A DNA stretch of 31,690 bases from Bacillota bacterium (GTDB taxonomy: Bacteria > Bacillota > Clostridia > Lachnospirales > Cellulosilyticaceae), in contig JAEZJJ010000024.1 of NCBI GenBank assembly GCA_023436395.1, positions 1 through 31,690 on the forward strand, in the 5' to 3' direction. Every line of letters begins with the position of its first letter. Position 1 is the first letter of the stretch. Both the position numbers and the translations under genes were made by a program. The notes under the pieces were generated by a model. It was not told the DNA's origin. It made no database searches and worked only from the letters and a program-made list of their open reading frames with translations. This document shows, piece after piece, positions 15,509-22,802 of the stretch.

Positions 15509-16417
15509 ATGAAAAATGTTGAAGTAAAAGGGATTATCCCAGCTATATTAACCCCTATGAATGCTGATGAGTCTATTAATTTAAATGAGCTAACAAGTCA
15601 AATTGAACGTCTATTAGATGGCGGTGTTCATGGTTTATTTCCATTTGGAACAAATGGTGAAGGATACATATTAAGTGAAAGCGAAAAAATAGAGATTCTT
15701 GAAGCTACGATTGCTCAGGTAAAAGGTCGCGTGCCAGTGTATGCAGGTACTGGTTGTATTTCTACAGCTGATACGATTCGCATGAGTAAGAAAGCTCAGG
15801 AACTTGGGGCAGATATATTATCAATTATCACACCTAGCTTTGCCCTTGCTTCACAAAAAGAACTTTATGACCACTATGTAGAAATTGCTAAACATGTAGA
15901 TGTACCTATCGTACTATACAACATTCCAGCACGTACAGGTAATAAATTACTTCCTGAAACAGTTGCAAAATTAGCTAAAGATGTAGATGTAATCATGGGT
16001 GTAAAAGACTCTAGTGGAGATTGGGACAACCTACTTGCTTACATTAATCATACAAAGGATTTAGATAAAGACTTCCGCGTTTTATCTGGAAATGATTCAC
16101 TCATTTTACCTTGCTTACAAGCAGGCGGTGCAGGTGGTATCGCGGGATGTGCCAACGTATATCCTCATGTTTTATCATCTATTTATGAGTTATTCAAAGC
16201 TGGCAAGTTAGAAGAAGCTAAAGTTGCTCAAGATTCTATTGCTTCTTTCCGTGCAGTATTTAAATATGGTAACCCTAACACAATTGTTAAGAAAGCAGTT
16301 GCTTTACTTGGATATCCTGTAGGAGATTGCCGCCGTCCATTTAACTATTTATGTGATGAAGGAATTGAAGAACTTAAACAAGTATTAAAGGAAAATACAG
16401 ATAAAGGGATGTGCTAG
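15509..16417 (+). CDS. DapA/NanA-family class I aldolase
   Basis: A 302-aa (beta/alpha)8-barrel lyase. The Schiff-base lysine is K166 in GVKDSSGD, the proton-relay tyrosine is Y137 in LYNIPARTG, and the carboxylate-binding loop is G47-T-N-G-E51. This loop, with Asn where true dihydrodipicolinate synthase has Thr (GTTGE), points to a catabolic pyruvate-forming aldolase such as a 2-keto-3-deoxy sugar-acid aldolase or an N-acetylneuraminate-lyase relative. There is no lysine-biosynthesis context. It starts 17 bases after the alcohol dehydrogenase with GGGAGAG before the ATG and ends 3 bases before the PdxA-like gene. It is rich in CGT/CGC arginine codons. A likely reaction is cleavage of a keto-acid to pyruvate plus an aldehyde. 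Confidence 0.88.
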   Translation: MKNVEVKGIIPAILTPMNADESINLNELTSQIERLLDGGVHGLFPFGTNGEGYILSESEKIEILEATIAQVKGRVPVYAGTGCISTADTIRMSKKAQELGADILSIITPSFALASQKELYDHYVEIAKHVDVPIVLYNIPARTGNKLLPETVAKLAKDVDVIMGVKDSSGDWDNLLAYINHTKDLDKDFRVLSGNDSLILPCLQAGGAGGIAGCANVYPHVLSSIYELFKAGKLEEAKVAQDSIASFRAVFKYGNPNTIVKKAVALLGYPVGDCRRPFNYLCDEGIEELKQVLKENTDKGMC

Positions 16418-16420
16418 TAT

Positions 16421-17515
16421 ATGACTGAAAAATTTAGACCTATTCTAGGTATTTCAATGGGTGATCCATTTGGAAATGGGCCAGAAATCACTGTTTCTGC
16501 ACTAGCAGATCCAGAAATCTATAAAAGCTCTAAACCATTAGTAGTAGGGGACAAAACTTCTATGAGTTATGCCCTAAAGGTGGCTGAGAAGGTTCATGGC
16601 ATTCAGCTTAATCTAAATGTGGTTTCTTCACCACAACAAGGTAAATACACACATGGAACCATTGATTTAATGGATTTAAATCTAGTTCCTGCAGACAAAA
16701 TTCCAGATACATCTGAACTTGATGTGCCACAGCCTTTTGGTGTGGGGGCTTGCGCTTTAGGTGGAGAAGCAGCTTTCCAATATGTTGTAAAAGTTATTCA
16801 GCTAGCTATGGCTGGAGAGATTGATGCCACAGTCACTAATGCGCTAAGTAAAGAAGCCATCAACATGGCGGGGCATCACTACTCAGGACATACAGAAATT
16901 TATGCGGATTACACAAATACACCTAAGTATAGTATGATGCTAGCTCATGGTGACTTACGCGTCGTTCATGTATCCACTCATGTGTCTTTACGTGAAGCTT
17001 GTGACCGTGTTAAAAAAGACCGTGTTTTAGAATGTATCCGTATTGCCAATGAGGCCTGTAAAGCATTAGGAATTGCGGAGCCTAAAATTGGTGTTGCAGG
17101 GCTCAATCCACACTGTGGTGAGAATGGTATGTTTGGCTCTGAAGAAGTTAAAGAAATTCAACCAGCCATTGAGGCTGCAATGGAAGAGGGGATTATTATT
17201 CCTGAAAAGAGACCTACTCCTCCAGATACAGTGTTTTCAAAGGCACTAGGTGGATGGTATGACATCGTTGTAGCGATGTATCACGACCAAGGGCATATTC
17301 CACTCAAGGTTGAAGGTTTTGTTTACAACAAAGAAGAAAAACACTGGGAGGCTGTTGAAGGGGTTAATGTAACACTTGGACTTCCTATCATTCGTGCTAG
17401 TGTAGACCACGGAACAGGCATTGACCTTGCAGGTAGTGGCCGTTCAAGTGAGCTAAGCCTAGTGAATGCTATCAATTATGCTACGCTTATGGTTCTTTCT
17501 AAAAAAGAAAGCTAA
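16421..17515 (+). CDS. pdxA2: PdxA2-like 4-phospho-D-threonate 3-dehydrogenase
   Basis: A 364-aa metal-dependent NAD dehydrogenase of the PdxA family. The conserved start ISMGDPFGNGPE (residues 11-22) replaces the usual GDPAGIGPE. The metal-site segments SGHTEIYADY (about 154-163) and MYHDQGHIPLK (about 286-296) are present, as are AGLNPHCGENGMFG and the end motif VDHGTGIDLAG. In the DUF1537 pathways the PdxA2 branch oxidises 4-phospho-D-threonate (or -erythronate) to a keto acid that loses CO2 to give dihydroxyacetone phosphate, whereas true PdxA serves pyridoxal phosphate synthesis. The kinase gene in the same operon and the absence of vitamin B6 genes favour the PdxA2 role. It is spaced 3 bases from the aldolase gene, with AAAGGGA before the ATG. 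Confidence 0.85.
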   Translation: MTEKFRPILGISMGDPFGNGPEITVSALADPEIYKSSKPLVVGDKTSMSYALKVAEKVHGIQLNLNVVSSPQQGKYTHGTIDLMDLNLVPADKIPDTSELDVPQPFGVGACALGGEAAFQYVVKVIQLAMAGEIDATVTNALSKEAINMAGHHYSGHTEIYADYTNTPKYSMMLAHGDLRVVHVSTHVSLREACDRVKKDRVLECIRIANEACKALGIAEPKIGVAGLNPHCGENGMFGSEEVKEIQPAIEAAMEEGIIIPEKRPTPPDTVFSKALGGWYDIVVAMYHDQGHIPLKVEGFVYNKEEKHWEAVEGVNVTLGLPIIRASVDHGTGIDLAGSGRSSELSLVNAINYATLMVLSKKES

Positions 17516-17558
17516 GATTGTAGGATAAATAACTGTACACAGTTTTTGGTTAGGATTC

Positions 17559-17584
17559 AAGCATTTTGCTAAACAGAGTGCTTC
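17559..17584 (+). other. Hairpin between pdxA2-like and permease genes
   Basis: AAGCATTTTG (17559-17568) pairs with CAGAGTGCTT (17574-17583) around CTAAA, with two G-U pairs. No T-run follows, so it may be an RNA-processing or stability element separating the enzyme genes from the permease gene rather than a terminator. It lies in a 131-base gap. Confidence 0.4.
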
Positions 17585-17646
17585 AATCAATATAATGTCA
17601 CATAAGACAAAAAAATATTGTATTTAAAGAAAGGGGTTTGAAAGAA

Positions 17647-18927
17647 ATGACTACACCAATGATTATTGCGCTTGTTATCACTTTAATCATGATTATTTTA
17701 ATCATGACAGAAAAACTTCCATTTGGTGCACCTCCAATTCTTGCATGTCTATTATTCGTTCTTTTTGGAATAACTGATATCAAGACTGCCTTCGGAGGCT
17801 TCTCTAACTCTACCATTGTTATGCTTGCATCTTTCATGGCAATCATAGCCGGTTTACAAAAGACCAGTTTTATTGCAGGCTTTAGAAAAACTATTTTTAA
17901 TATGGCTAACAAAGGAGGATATAAGGCATATGTATTATTGTTTGTTGTAGTTATGCTTGGTTGTAGCATATTTGGTACAGGATCAACTGCATACTATGTA
18001 CTTACACTAGGTATATTGTCAACTATACCATCTAGTGATAAATTACCAGGTTCTAAAATTATTATGTCTGCAGGTTTTGCGGCTAACCATCCTTTAATTC
18101 CTATTAATGTAGCCTTACAATATGGTATTGTTACTGCTGTTTTAGGAGCTGCTGGAGTGGCTAATAATAATGTTTCTTTAGTGAAGTTCTCTATTGTTAT
18201 GTTTATACTTTCATTAGCTTACATAGCATGGTGCTTAGTTGGTTATAAATTCTTACCTAGCCATTCTATTGAAGCGACAGATGAAGCTACTAAAGCTCAA
18301 GCTGAAAAAGCTGTAGAAATGCCAAAGTGGAAAGAATATACAACATATGCAGCTTTTGCAGCAGCAGTTATTGGTATGGTTCTTCAAAGTAAAATTGGGG
18401 ATGCAGGATATGTTATTCCAGGTTTAGCAGCATGTGTGATTTTAGCTGTTGGTGTGTTAGATTTCGATGAAATTCGTAACAGCATTGGGGCTCCAATTAT
18501 TCTAATGTCTGCTGGGGTTATCGGTGTTGCTGATGCTCTTGGAAGCACAGGATTAACAGCTTTAGTTGGTGAAACAGTAGCCAATATGCTTGGTACTAAC
18601 ATCAATCCTTTCATTTTAATCTTTGCTTTCTGTGTACTCACAAGTGTACTTGCAACACTTACAGGTTCTACTATAGGTACAGTATATGTATTTGCACCTA
18701 TGGCAATTGCTACTTGTATCAGTTTGGGTTTAGATCCAACTGCAGCAGCAGCAGCAATCGTAATCTCTGGTTGGAACGGTCACTTCTTACCTATTGATGG
18801 TATGCCAGCTATGATTATGGGAATTGGTAAGTACAAGTTAAGTCAGTTCTGGAAATTTACAATTCCAATGTATTTCATTCGTCTGCTTGCTTTAACTATT
18901 GGTGCTGTAATAATGTTCCCAATGTAA
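17647..18927 (+). CDS. SLC13/DASS-type anion permease
   Basis: A 426-aa inner-membrane transporter with about ten to twelve hydrophobic segments. It shows the ion-transporter superfamily pattern: TEKLPFGAPPILACLLFVLFG at the start, then AFGGFSNSTIVMLASFMAII, FGTGSTAYYVLTLGI, and in the second half TLTGSTIGTVYVFAPMAIA with SGWNGHFLPIDGMPAM. These repeated serine/asparagine loops are like the substrate- and sodium-binding hairpins of SLC13/CitM proteins. I use the ATG at 17647; a TTG three codons earlier sits too close to the AAAGGGG ribosome site. As the last transport gene of the acid-sugar operon it probably imports a four-carbon or larger sugar acid with sodium or protons. Substrate unknown. 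Confidence 0.82.
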   Translation: MTTPMIIALVITLIMIILIMTEKLPFGAPPILACLLFVLFGITDIKTAFGGFSNSTIVMLASFMAIIAGLQKTSFIAGFRKTIFNMANKGGYKAYVLLFVVVMLGCSIFGTGSTAYYVLTLGILSTIPSSDKLPGSKIIMSAGFAANHPLIPINVALQYGIVTAVLGAAGVANNNVSLVKFSIVMFILSLAYIAWCLVGYKFLPSHSIEATDEATKAQAEKAVEMPKWKEYTTYAAFAAAVIGMVLQSKIGDAGYVIPGLAACVILAVGVLDFDEIRNSIGAPIILMSAGVIGVADALGSTGLTALVGETVANMLGTNINPFILIFAFCVLTSVLATLTGSTIGTVYVFAPMAIATCISLGLDPTAAAAAIVISGWNGHFLPIDGMPAMIMGIGKYKLSQFWKFTIPMYFIRLLALTIGAVIMFPM

Positions 18928-18974
18928 GCTTGAAAAATATCTTATAATTTATTCCACTTTTATTACATAAAAAC

Positions 18975-19017
18975 TTATACCCATTTGCTGATGATTAATA
19001 TAGGCAGATGGGTATAA
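18975..19017 (+). terminator. Possible terminator or attenuator before the VOC gene
   Basis: TTATACCCATTTGC (18975-18988) pairs with GCAGATGGGTATAA (19004-19017), with one G-U pair and a 15-base loop, followed by ATTTAAG. The weak T-tail suggests partial termination between the permease and VOC genes. Confidence 0.5.
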
Positions 19018-19054
19018 ATTTAAGAGTAAGTAAAATTTTAAGAAAGAGGTATTA

Positions 19055-19405
19055 ATGATGAACAATAAATTTGAACTAGAACATATTGGTATCAATACTT
19101 CAAATGCTGAAGAAGCAGAAAAATTAGCTCAGTTACTAAGTATGATGTTTAATTTAGAACCTCGTCATGGACAAAAGTCTGAATTCGGCGGACCATACTT
19201 TGAATGCATGAAAGCGCCATTTCTAGGTACAAATGGTCATATTGCTATGCGAACACCTGATTTGACCGCTGCTACAGAAGAATTAAAAGAAAAAGGTTTT
19301 TCTTTTAATATGGATACTGCTGCATATTCTGAAGATGGTAAATTAAAGAATGTATACTTAGACGGTGAATTTGGCGGATTTGCCATTCATATTATGCAAA
19401 AGTAG
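19055..19405 (+). CDS. VOC (glyoxalase-fold) protein, KDPG-aldolase-associated type
   Basis: A 116-aa single-domain VOC protein. It begins FELEHIGINTSNAEEAEKLA and ends NVYLDGEFGGFAIHIMQK, a pattern I recognise from the C-terminal extension of longer KDPG/KHG aldolases in clostridia, here as a free-standing protein. HIG near residue 11 and GHIAM near 62 supply possible metal-binding histidines, with a Glu in ECMKAP. The ribosome site AAGAAAGAGG precedes two ATG codons in a row; either may be used. It probably binds or isomerises a sugar-acid metabolite of the operon. Its 3' end is duplicated at 7852-7958. Confidence 0.75.
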   Translation: MMNNKFELEHIGINTSNAEEAEKLAQLLSMMFNLEPRHGQKSEFGGPYFECMKAPFLGTNGHIAMRTPDLTAATEELKEKGFSFNMDTAAYSEDGKLKNVYLDGEFGGFAIHIMQK

Positions 19406-19439
19406 TAGAATGTATTTAACTAGGGAGCTAGTTAGAAAA
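19333..19439 (+). repeat. Direct repeat, right copy (VOC gene end)
   Basis: This is the partner of 7852-7958: about 107 bases with about 8 mismatches, same orientation, ending where both copies read CTAGTTAGAAAA. It covers the VOC stop codons and a small palindrome AACTAG/CTAGTT just after them. Confidence 0.85.
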
Positions 19440-19448
19440 TTTAAAAGG

Positions 19449-19489
19449 GAGTGTCACGAAATTATAAAATAGTTTCGTGGCACTCTTTT
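19449..19489 (+). terminator. Terminator of the acid-sugar operon
   Basis: GAGTGTCACGAAA (19449-19461) pairs with TTTCGTGGCACTC (19473-19485), with one G-U pair, then TTTTG. It lies 44 bases after the VOC stop. From 19490 to 19681 I see no gene. Confidence 0.85.
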
Positions 19490-19681
19490 GTTTGTCTATG
19501 CCATGAACAAAGATAATCTTTTCGTTAGATAATAAGGTTTTATTACTTATATAATAGAATGCGAGTTTGGTGACTGCATTACCAAAAAGTAATGTGGGAG
19601 ATTTATCAGGAAAAATGAAATAAAAACAACAGCTTACTTTTTATTAAAGGATTTTATAGACTTGTTTACGAGGGTTACAAT

Positions 19682-20080
19682 TCAAGTAAGCTGCGTATGG
19701 ATTTTATCTACTAAAGTTTTGATAAGTACACAGTAATGGTTACAAATGCGATTGGCAATTTCATCAGCCAATTTTTCATTATATATATGAGAAGTGGCAT
19801 TTCGATCTTCTAGAAGTTGTAACCAAAGTTTCTCATCAGTAATTAAACCATTAGCATATGCTTTTTTGAAAATAGTACGAGGAAAACTATTTTCTAGTGT
19901 AACACCTTCATATTTCATAAACTCTTGTAGAGTCTTATGAGTAAGTTCATAGGTAAATTCAAAACGTTGAATAATACTATCTCTAACTATATCATTTTTT
20001 CCATCATAAGCATTAACCGCTTCCTCTAATCGGGTAATAGCTTTAGATAAATTCATAAATTTAAAATCTAGGCTTCTCAT
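19682..20080 (-). CDS. HEPN-domain protein, HI0074/HepT-like
   Basis: A 132-aa all-helical protein of the nucleotidyltransferase substrate-binding (HI0074) type. It has the family core FEFTYELTHKTLQEF (about 40-54) and FPRTIFKKAYANGLI, and a HEPN motif R93-N-A-T-S-H98-I-Y100, which matches the RX4HXY site of HepT-type RNases. The start overlaps the 3' end of the upstream nucleotidyltransferase gene by 20 bases, so the two are translationally coupled. In HepT/MntA modules the HEPN protein is an RNase toxin that is silenced when the partner adds AMP to the motif tyrosine; in HI0073/HI0074 the role is less clear. I call it a toxin-antitoxin-like pair with moderate certainty. Confidence 0.85.
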   Translation of the reverse strand: MRSLDFKFMNLSKAITRLEEAVNAYDGKNDIVRDSIIQRFEFTYELTHKTLQEFMKYEGVTLENSFPRTIFKKAYANGLITDEKLWLQLLEDRNATSHIYNEKLADEIANRICNHYCVLIKTLVDKIHTQLT

Positions 20081-20357
20081 AAATAGTTATTCCTTCCTGA
20101 TTAATTTGTTCTTTAAAAAAAGGATCATCTACGGTATTAATATCAGTAATATCAAAATCCAACAGTGTAGATACCTCTGTTTGCAGGCGATAAGTAAATG
20201 CAGCTAAAGAATCTGTGGTATAGATTGCCAGATCGATATCGCTGGTATGTTTGTGGTCACCTCTTGCACGAGAGCCAAATAATACGATTTTTGTTATGCT
20301 AGGGAAATAAGTAGCAATATGGACTATTTCTTGTAAAATATGTTCGTCAATGTACAT
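20061..20357 (-). CDS. Minimal nucleotidyltransferase (MNT), MntA/HI0073-like
   Basis: A 98-aa nucleotidyltransferase domain. It carries the GSX10DXD signature: G28-S29, ten residues, then D40-I-D42, with a third acidic residue in LLDFDITD (67-72). In HepT-MntA pairs this enzyme adds AMP units to the HEPN partner and acts as the antitoxin. It is the first gene of the minus-strand pair and overlaps the HEPN gene. The ATG has GAGGAGAATT upstream. From 20358 to 20567 the sequence holds no gene I can see. Confidence 0.88.
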   Translation of the reverse strand: MYIDEHILQEIVHIATYFPSITKIVLFGSRARGDHKHTSDIDLAIYTTDSLAAFTYRLQTEVSTLLDFDITDINTVDDPFFKEQINQEGITIYEKPRF

Positions 20358-20567
20358 AATTCTCCTCTATTCTTGATTCATACATGGTTTTCTTTATTAT
20401 ACCCTAATCACTACTAAACTTAAACTCAAGGTATGTGTAATTTTCTCTACTAAATTTACTCCTTTAGGATTACAAACTAAGAAAGCTATGGATAGTCCAG
20501 TAATGAAAAGTTGGCTATTAATATATAATAATCAGAAAATATTGACTTGAAGATAAAATTATTATAG

Positions 20568-20594
20568 TATACATACATAACGACGGTATGTATA
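20568..20594. promoter_or_regulatory. TetR operator at the regulator promoter
   Basis: TATACATAC (20568-20576) and GTATGTATA (20586-20594) form a perfect 9-bp inverted repeat around ATAACGACG. It sits 17 bases before the TetR ATG and downstream of a TTGACT hexamer (20542-20547). TACATAACGACG here is nearly repeated as TACATACCGACG at the exporter gene (21286-21297). Probably autorepression. Confidence 0.65.
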
Positions 20595-20610
20595 ACTACG
20601 AGGTGATAAA

Positions 20611-21252
20611 ATGGCAAGGAATAAGTATCCAGAAGAAACAGTGAAAAAGATTTTAGAGGTTTCATATAGGCTTTTTTTTGAAAAGGGATATGATGAAACG
20701 TCTATTCAAGATATTATAGATGAATTAGGTATGTCTAAAGGGGCTATTTATCATCACTTTAAAAGTAAAGAAGAGATACTTAATAAAATTTGTGAAGTTA
20801 ATTATTATGAAGGTATTTGGAGTAAGTCTTTAGAACAGATTCCGGGCAATAATGCTTTAGAGAAGATGAGAACAGCTATGCTTAGTGAAATAGGAAGTAG
20901 TAACAAACGTATGCTAGATAAGATGAGTACCTCTTTATTAAAGAATCCTCAAATTGTAGTTAGACAACTCAATACAACTATTACGGATGTGGCACCAGTT
21001 TTTGAGTGGTTTATTGAAAATGGCAATAAGGATGGTTCTATGAAGGTCAAACAGCCCAAGGAGGCAGCTCAAGTAATCGCTTTTTTGATCAATGGTTGGA
21101 TTAATCCAGGTTTATTTAAGGTGGATAGAGAAGCTTTTATTGCGAAGGTTAATTGCTTAAAAGATGTAATAGATCACTTAGGTATTCCCCTTGCAAATGA
21201 AGGATTTTTAGAAGCAATCTTAGAATATTATGATTTTGTAAGTGAAAAATAG
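20611..21252 (+). CDS. TetR-family regulator of the adjacent MFS exporter
   Basis: A 213-aa repressor. The N-terminal helix-turn-helix is typical of TetR/AcrR proteins (ILEVSYRLFFEKGYDETSIQ, then GMSKGAIYHHFKSKEEIL, residues 14-57). The C-terminal ligand domain is all helical and not assigned to a known effector. GAGGTGATAA precedes the ATG. It is flanked by two related palindromes, one before itself and one before the MFS gene, which implies that it represses both. A short terminator separates the two genes, so the exporter has its own promoter. Confidence 0.88.
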   Translation: MARNKYPEETVKKILEVSYRLFFEKGYDETSIQDIIDELGMSKGAIYHHFKSKEEILNKICEVNYYEGIWSKSLEQIPGNNALEKMRTAMLSEIGSSNKRMLDKMSTSLLKNPQIVVRQLNTTITDVAPVFEWFIENGNKDGSMKVKQPKEAAQVIAFLINGWINPGLFKVDREAFIAKVNCLKDVIDHLGIPLANEGFLEAILEYYDFVSEK

Positions 21253-21253
21253 T

Positions 21254-21278
21254 AAAAACCCGAAAGGGTTTTTATTTT
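21254..21278 (+). terminator. Terminator after the first TetR gene
   Basis: AAAAACCC pairs with GGGTTTTT around GAAA (a stable tetraloop), followed by ATTTT. It overlaps the region just after the stop codon. Confidence 0.8.
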
Positions 21279-21288
21279 AGATAAATAC

Positions 21289-21305
21289 ATACCGACGTTC
21301 GGTAT
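21289..21305. promoter_or_regulatory. TetR operator at the MFS exporter promoter
   Basis: ATACCGA (21289-21295) and TCGGTAT (21299-21305) form a perfect inverted repeat around CGT. It overlaps a TATAAA (21303-21308) that could be the -10 box and lies about 50 bases before the exporter ATG. It shares TACATANCGACG with the site at 20568-20594. Confidence 0.6.
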
Positions 21306-21355
21306 AAAAGGATAAATGGAAAAATAGATTGCATTGATAATGAGGAGGAGTAAAG

Positions 21356-22639
21356 ATGGGTAATAAGAAAAGATTTGAGAAAGATTTTATCTTAATGGTT
21401 ATAGGGCAGATTATTTCTTTATTTGGTAACTCTATTTTAAGATTTGTGTTATCCTTATATGTCTTAGAGAAAACACATTCAGGGGCGGTATTTGGGACGA
21501 TATTAGCACTTTCAATGATACCAAGTGTTATTGTATCCCCAATAGGAGGTATTTTATCAGATAGAATGAATAGAAGGAATATCATGGTGAGTTTAGATTT
21601 TATCACATTTATATTGGTTATAGGCTTTACTATGTTACTGGGAATAAGTTCTCCTATTTTACTTATAGGAGGAGTAATGATTATATTGGGGTGTATCCAA
21701 AGCTTTTACCAGCCTTCAGTTCAAGCGAGTATTCCTGTTTTGGTGAAAGAAGAACAGCTAATGACAGCTAATGGGTTTGTAACACAAGTAGCTGCACTTG
21801 CTAATTTGTTTGGACCTATTTTAGGAGGAATCTTATATGCCTTCATGGATATAACTTGGATTTTAGTGATTAGTGGAGTATGTTTTTTAGCTTCTGCCAT
21901 TATGGAATGTTTTATTAACATACCTTTTACAAGAAAAATGGATAATAATAAGGTTTTATATATCATTAAAAATGATACCAAAGAAGCCTTTTATTTTTTA
22001 AAGGAAGATCAGCCTAGTTTATTTAAAATGTTATTTATTATAGCAGCATTGAATTTGTTTATGACAGCTTTGTTAGTGGTAGGATTACCTTATATGATTA
22101 ATGTCACTTTAAATTTAGGCAGTACGTATTATGGCTTTGCTCAAGCAGCTTTAGCTATAGGTTCTATTATAGGAGCAATGTTATCTGGAATAGTAAGTAA
22201 AAAAGTAACCATTAATGAATCCTATTTATTTTTAATCCTATCTTGTATAGGGATTATACCTATTGCCATAGGTAGTTTCCTCGTAGAAGCCCCCATTTTG
22301 GCATATGTCATGCTCCTTATAGGAGAAATAGCATGTATCATATTTACTACCCTTTTCAGTGTGTTTGCCCTAACATACTTGCAAAAAAATACGCCTAATG
22401 AACTTATGGGGAAGATTATGGCTTTAGTGATGGCCATCACAACTTGTGCTTATCCTTTGGGGCAAGCTCTATATGGGGTATTATTTGATGTTTTTCAAAG
22501 TGCAGTTTGGCTTGTGATTTTAATAGGAATGATTCTAAGTCTAATAGTTTCGGTAATAGCAAAAAAGAATTTGAAAAATCTAAGAGAAAATCAGCCTCTT
22601 ATTCAAGATATTGGAAGGCTGTATGAAAACTTAGAATAA
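21356..22639 (+). CDS. MFS efflux transporter
   Basis: A 427-aa polytopic protein with about twelve hydrophobic segments, of the MefA/Bcr-like drug exporter group. The motif GGILSDRMNRRNIMV after the second helix is the MFS motif A (GxxxDRxxRR) and lies near residues 64-78. The sequence also has FGPILGGILYAF (motif C-like) in helix 5. AGGAGGAG lies 9 bases before the ATG. TetR control and an operator over its promoter point to inducible export of a toxic small molecule. Substrate unknown. Confidence 0.87.
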   Translation: MGNKKRFEKDFILMVIGQIISLFGNSILRFVLSLYVLEKTHSGAVFGTILALSMIPSVIVSPIGGILSDRMNRRNIMVSLDFITFILVIGFTMLLGISSPILLIGGVMIILGCIQSFYQPSVQASIPVLVKEEQLMTANGFVTQVAALANLFGPILGGILYAFMDITWILVISGVCFLASAIMECFINIPFTRKMDNNKVLYIIKNDTKEAFYFLKEDQPSLFKMLFIIAALNLFMTALLVVGLPYMINVTLNLGSTYYGFAQAALAIGSIIGAMLSGIVSKKVTINESYLFLILSCIGIIPIAIGSFLVEAPILAYVMLLIGEIACIIFTTLFSVFALTYLQKNTPNELMGKIMALVMAITTCAYPLGQALYGVLFDVFQSAVWLVILIGMILSLIVSVIAKKNLKNLRENQPLIQDIGRLYENLE

Positions 22640-22681
22640 AAGTTTTGAAATTAATAAATATTAAATATAGATCATCTTGAC

Positions 22682-22727
22682 AGGTGAGCGAACGCTAACT
22701 ATACTGATAGTGAGCAGTCGCTCACCT
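22682..22727. promoter_or_regulatory. Two tandem TetR-type operators forming a large hairpin
   Basis: Two imperfect 16-bp palindromes of the same design, GTGAGCGAACGCTAAC (22684-22699) and GTGAGCAGTCGCTCAC (22710-22725), lie with centres 26 bases apart. The outer arms AGGTGAGCGA and TCGCTCACCT (22682-22691, 22718-22727) also pair, and TTTT follows, so the same DNA could end the MFS transcript. It sits about 75 bases before the second TetR gene. The likely reading is an autoregulatory operator doubling as a terminator. Confidence 0.6.
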
Positions 22728-22802
22728 TTTGTGTTGTAACTGAATAGAATGTATTTGATATTTGGATAAGAATAAATAAGAAATTAGAAAGGAAATCATA
22801 CG

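Noticed and set aside
15509..16417. DapA-family gene read as lysine-biosynthesis dihydrodipicolinate synthase
   Set aside because: The loop is GTNGE instead of GTTGE and no lysine genes are nearby; the operon context is catabolic.
16421..17515. PdxA-like gene read as vitamin B6 biosynthesis
   Set aside because: It shares an operon with a DUF1537 kinase and a permease, and the GDPFGNGPE start differs from the usual PdxA form.
17598..17969. 123-aa minus-strand open frame over the permease gene
   Set aside because: It is the antisense shadow of hydrophobic permease codons; no ribosome site.
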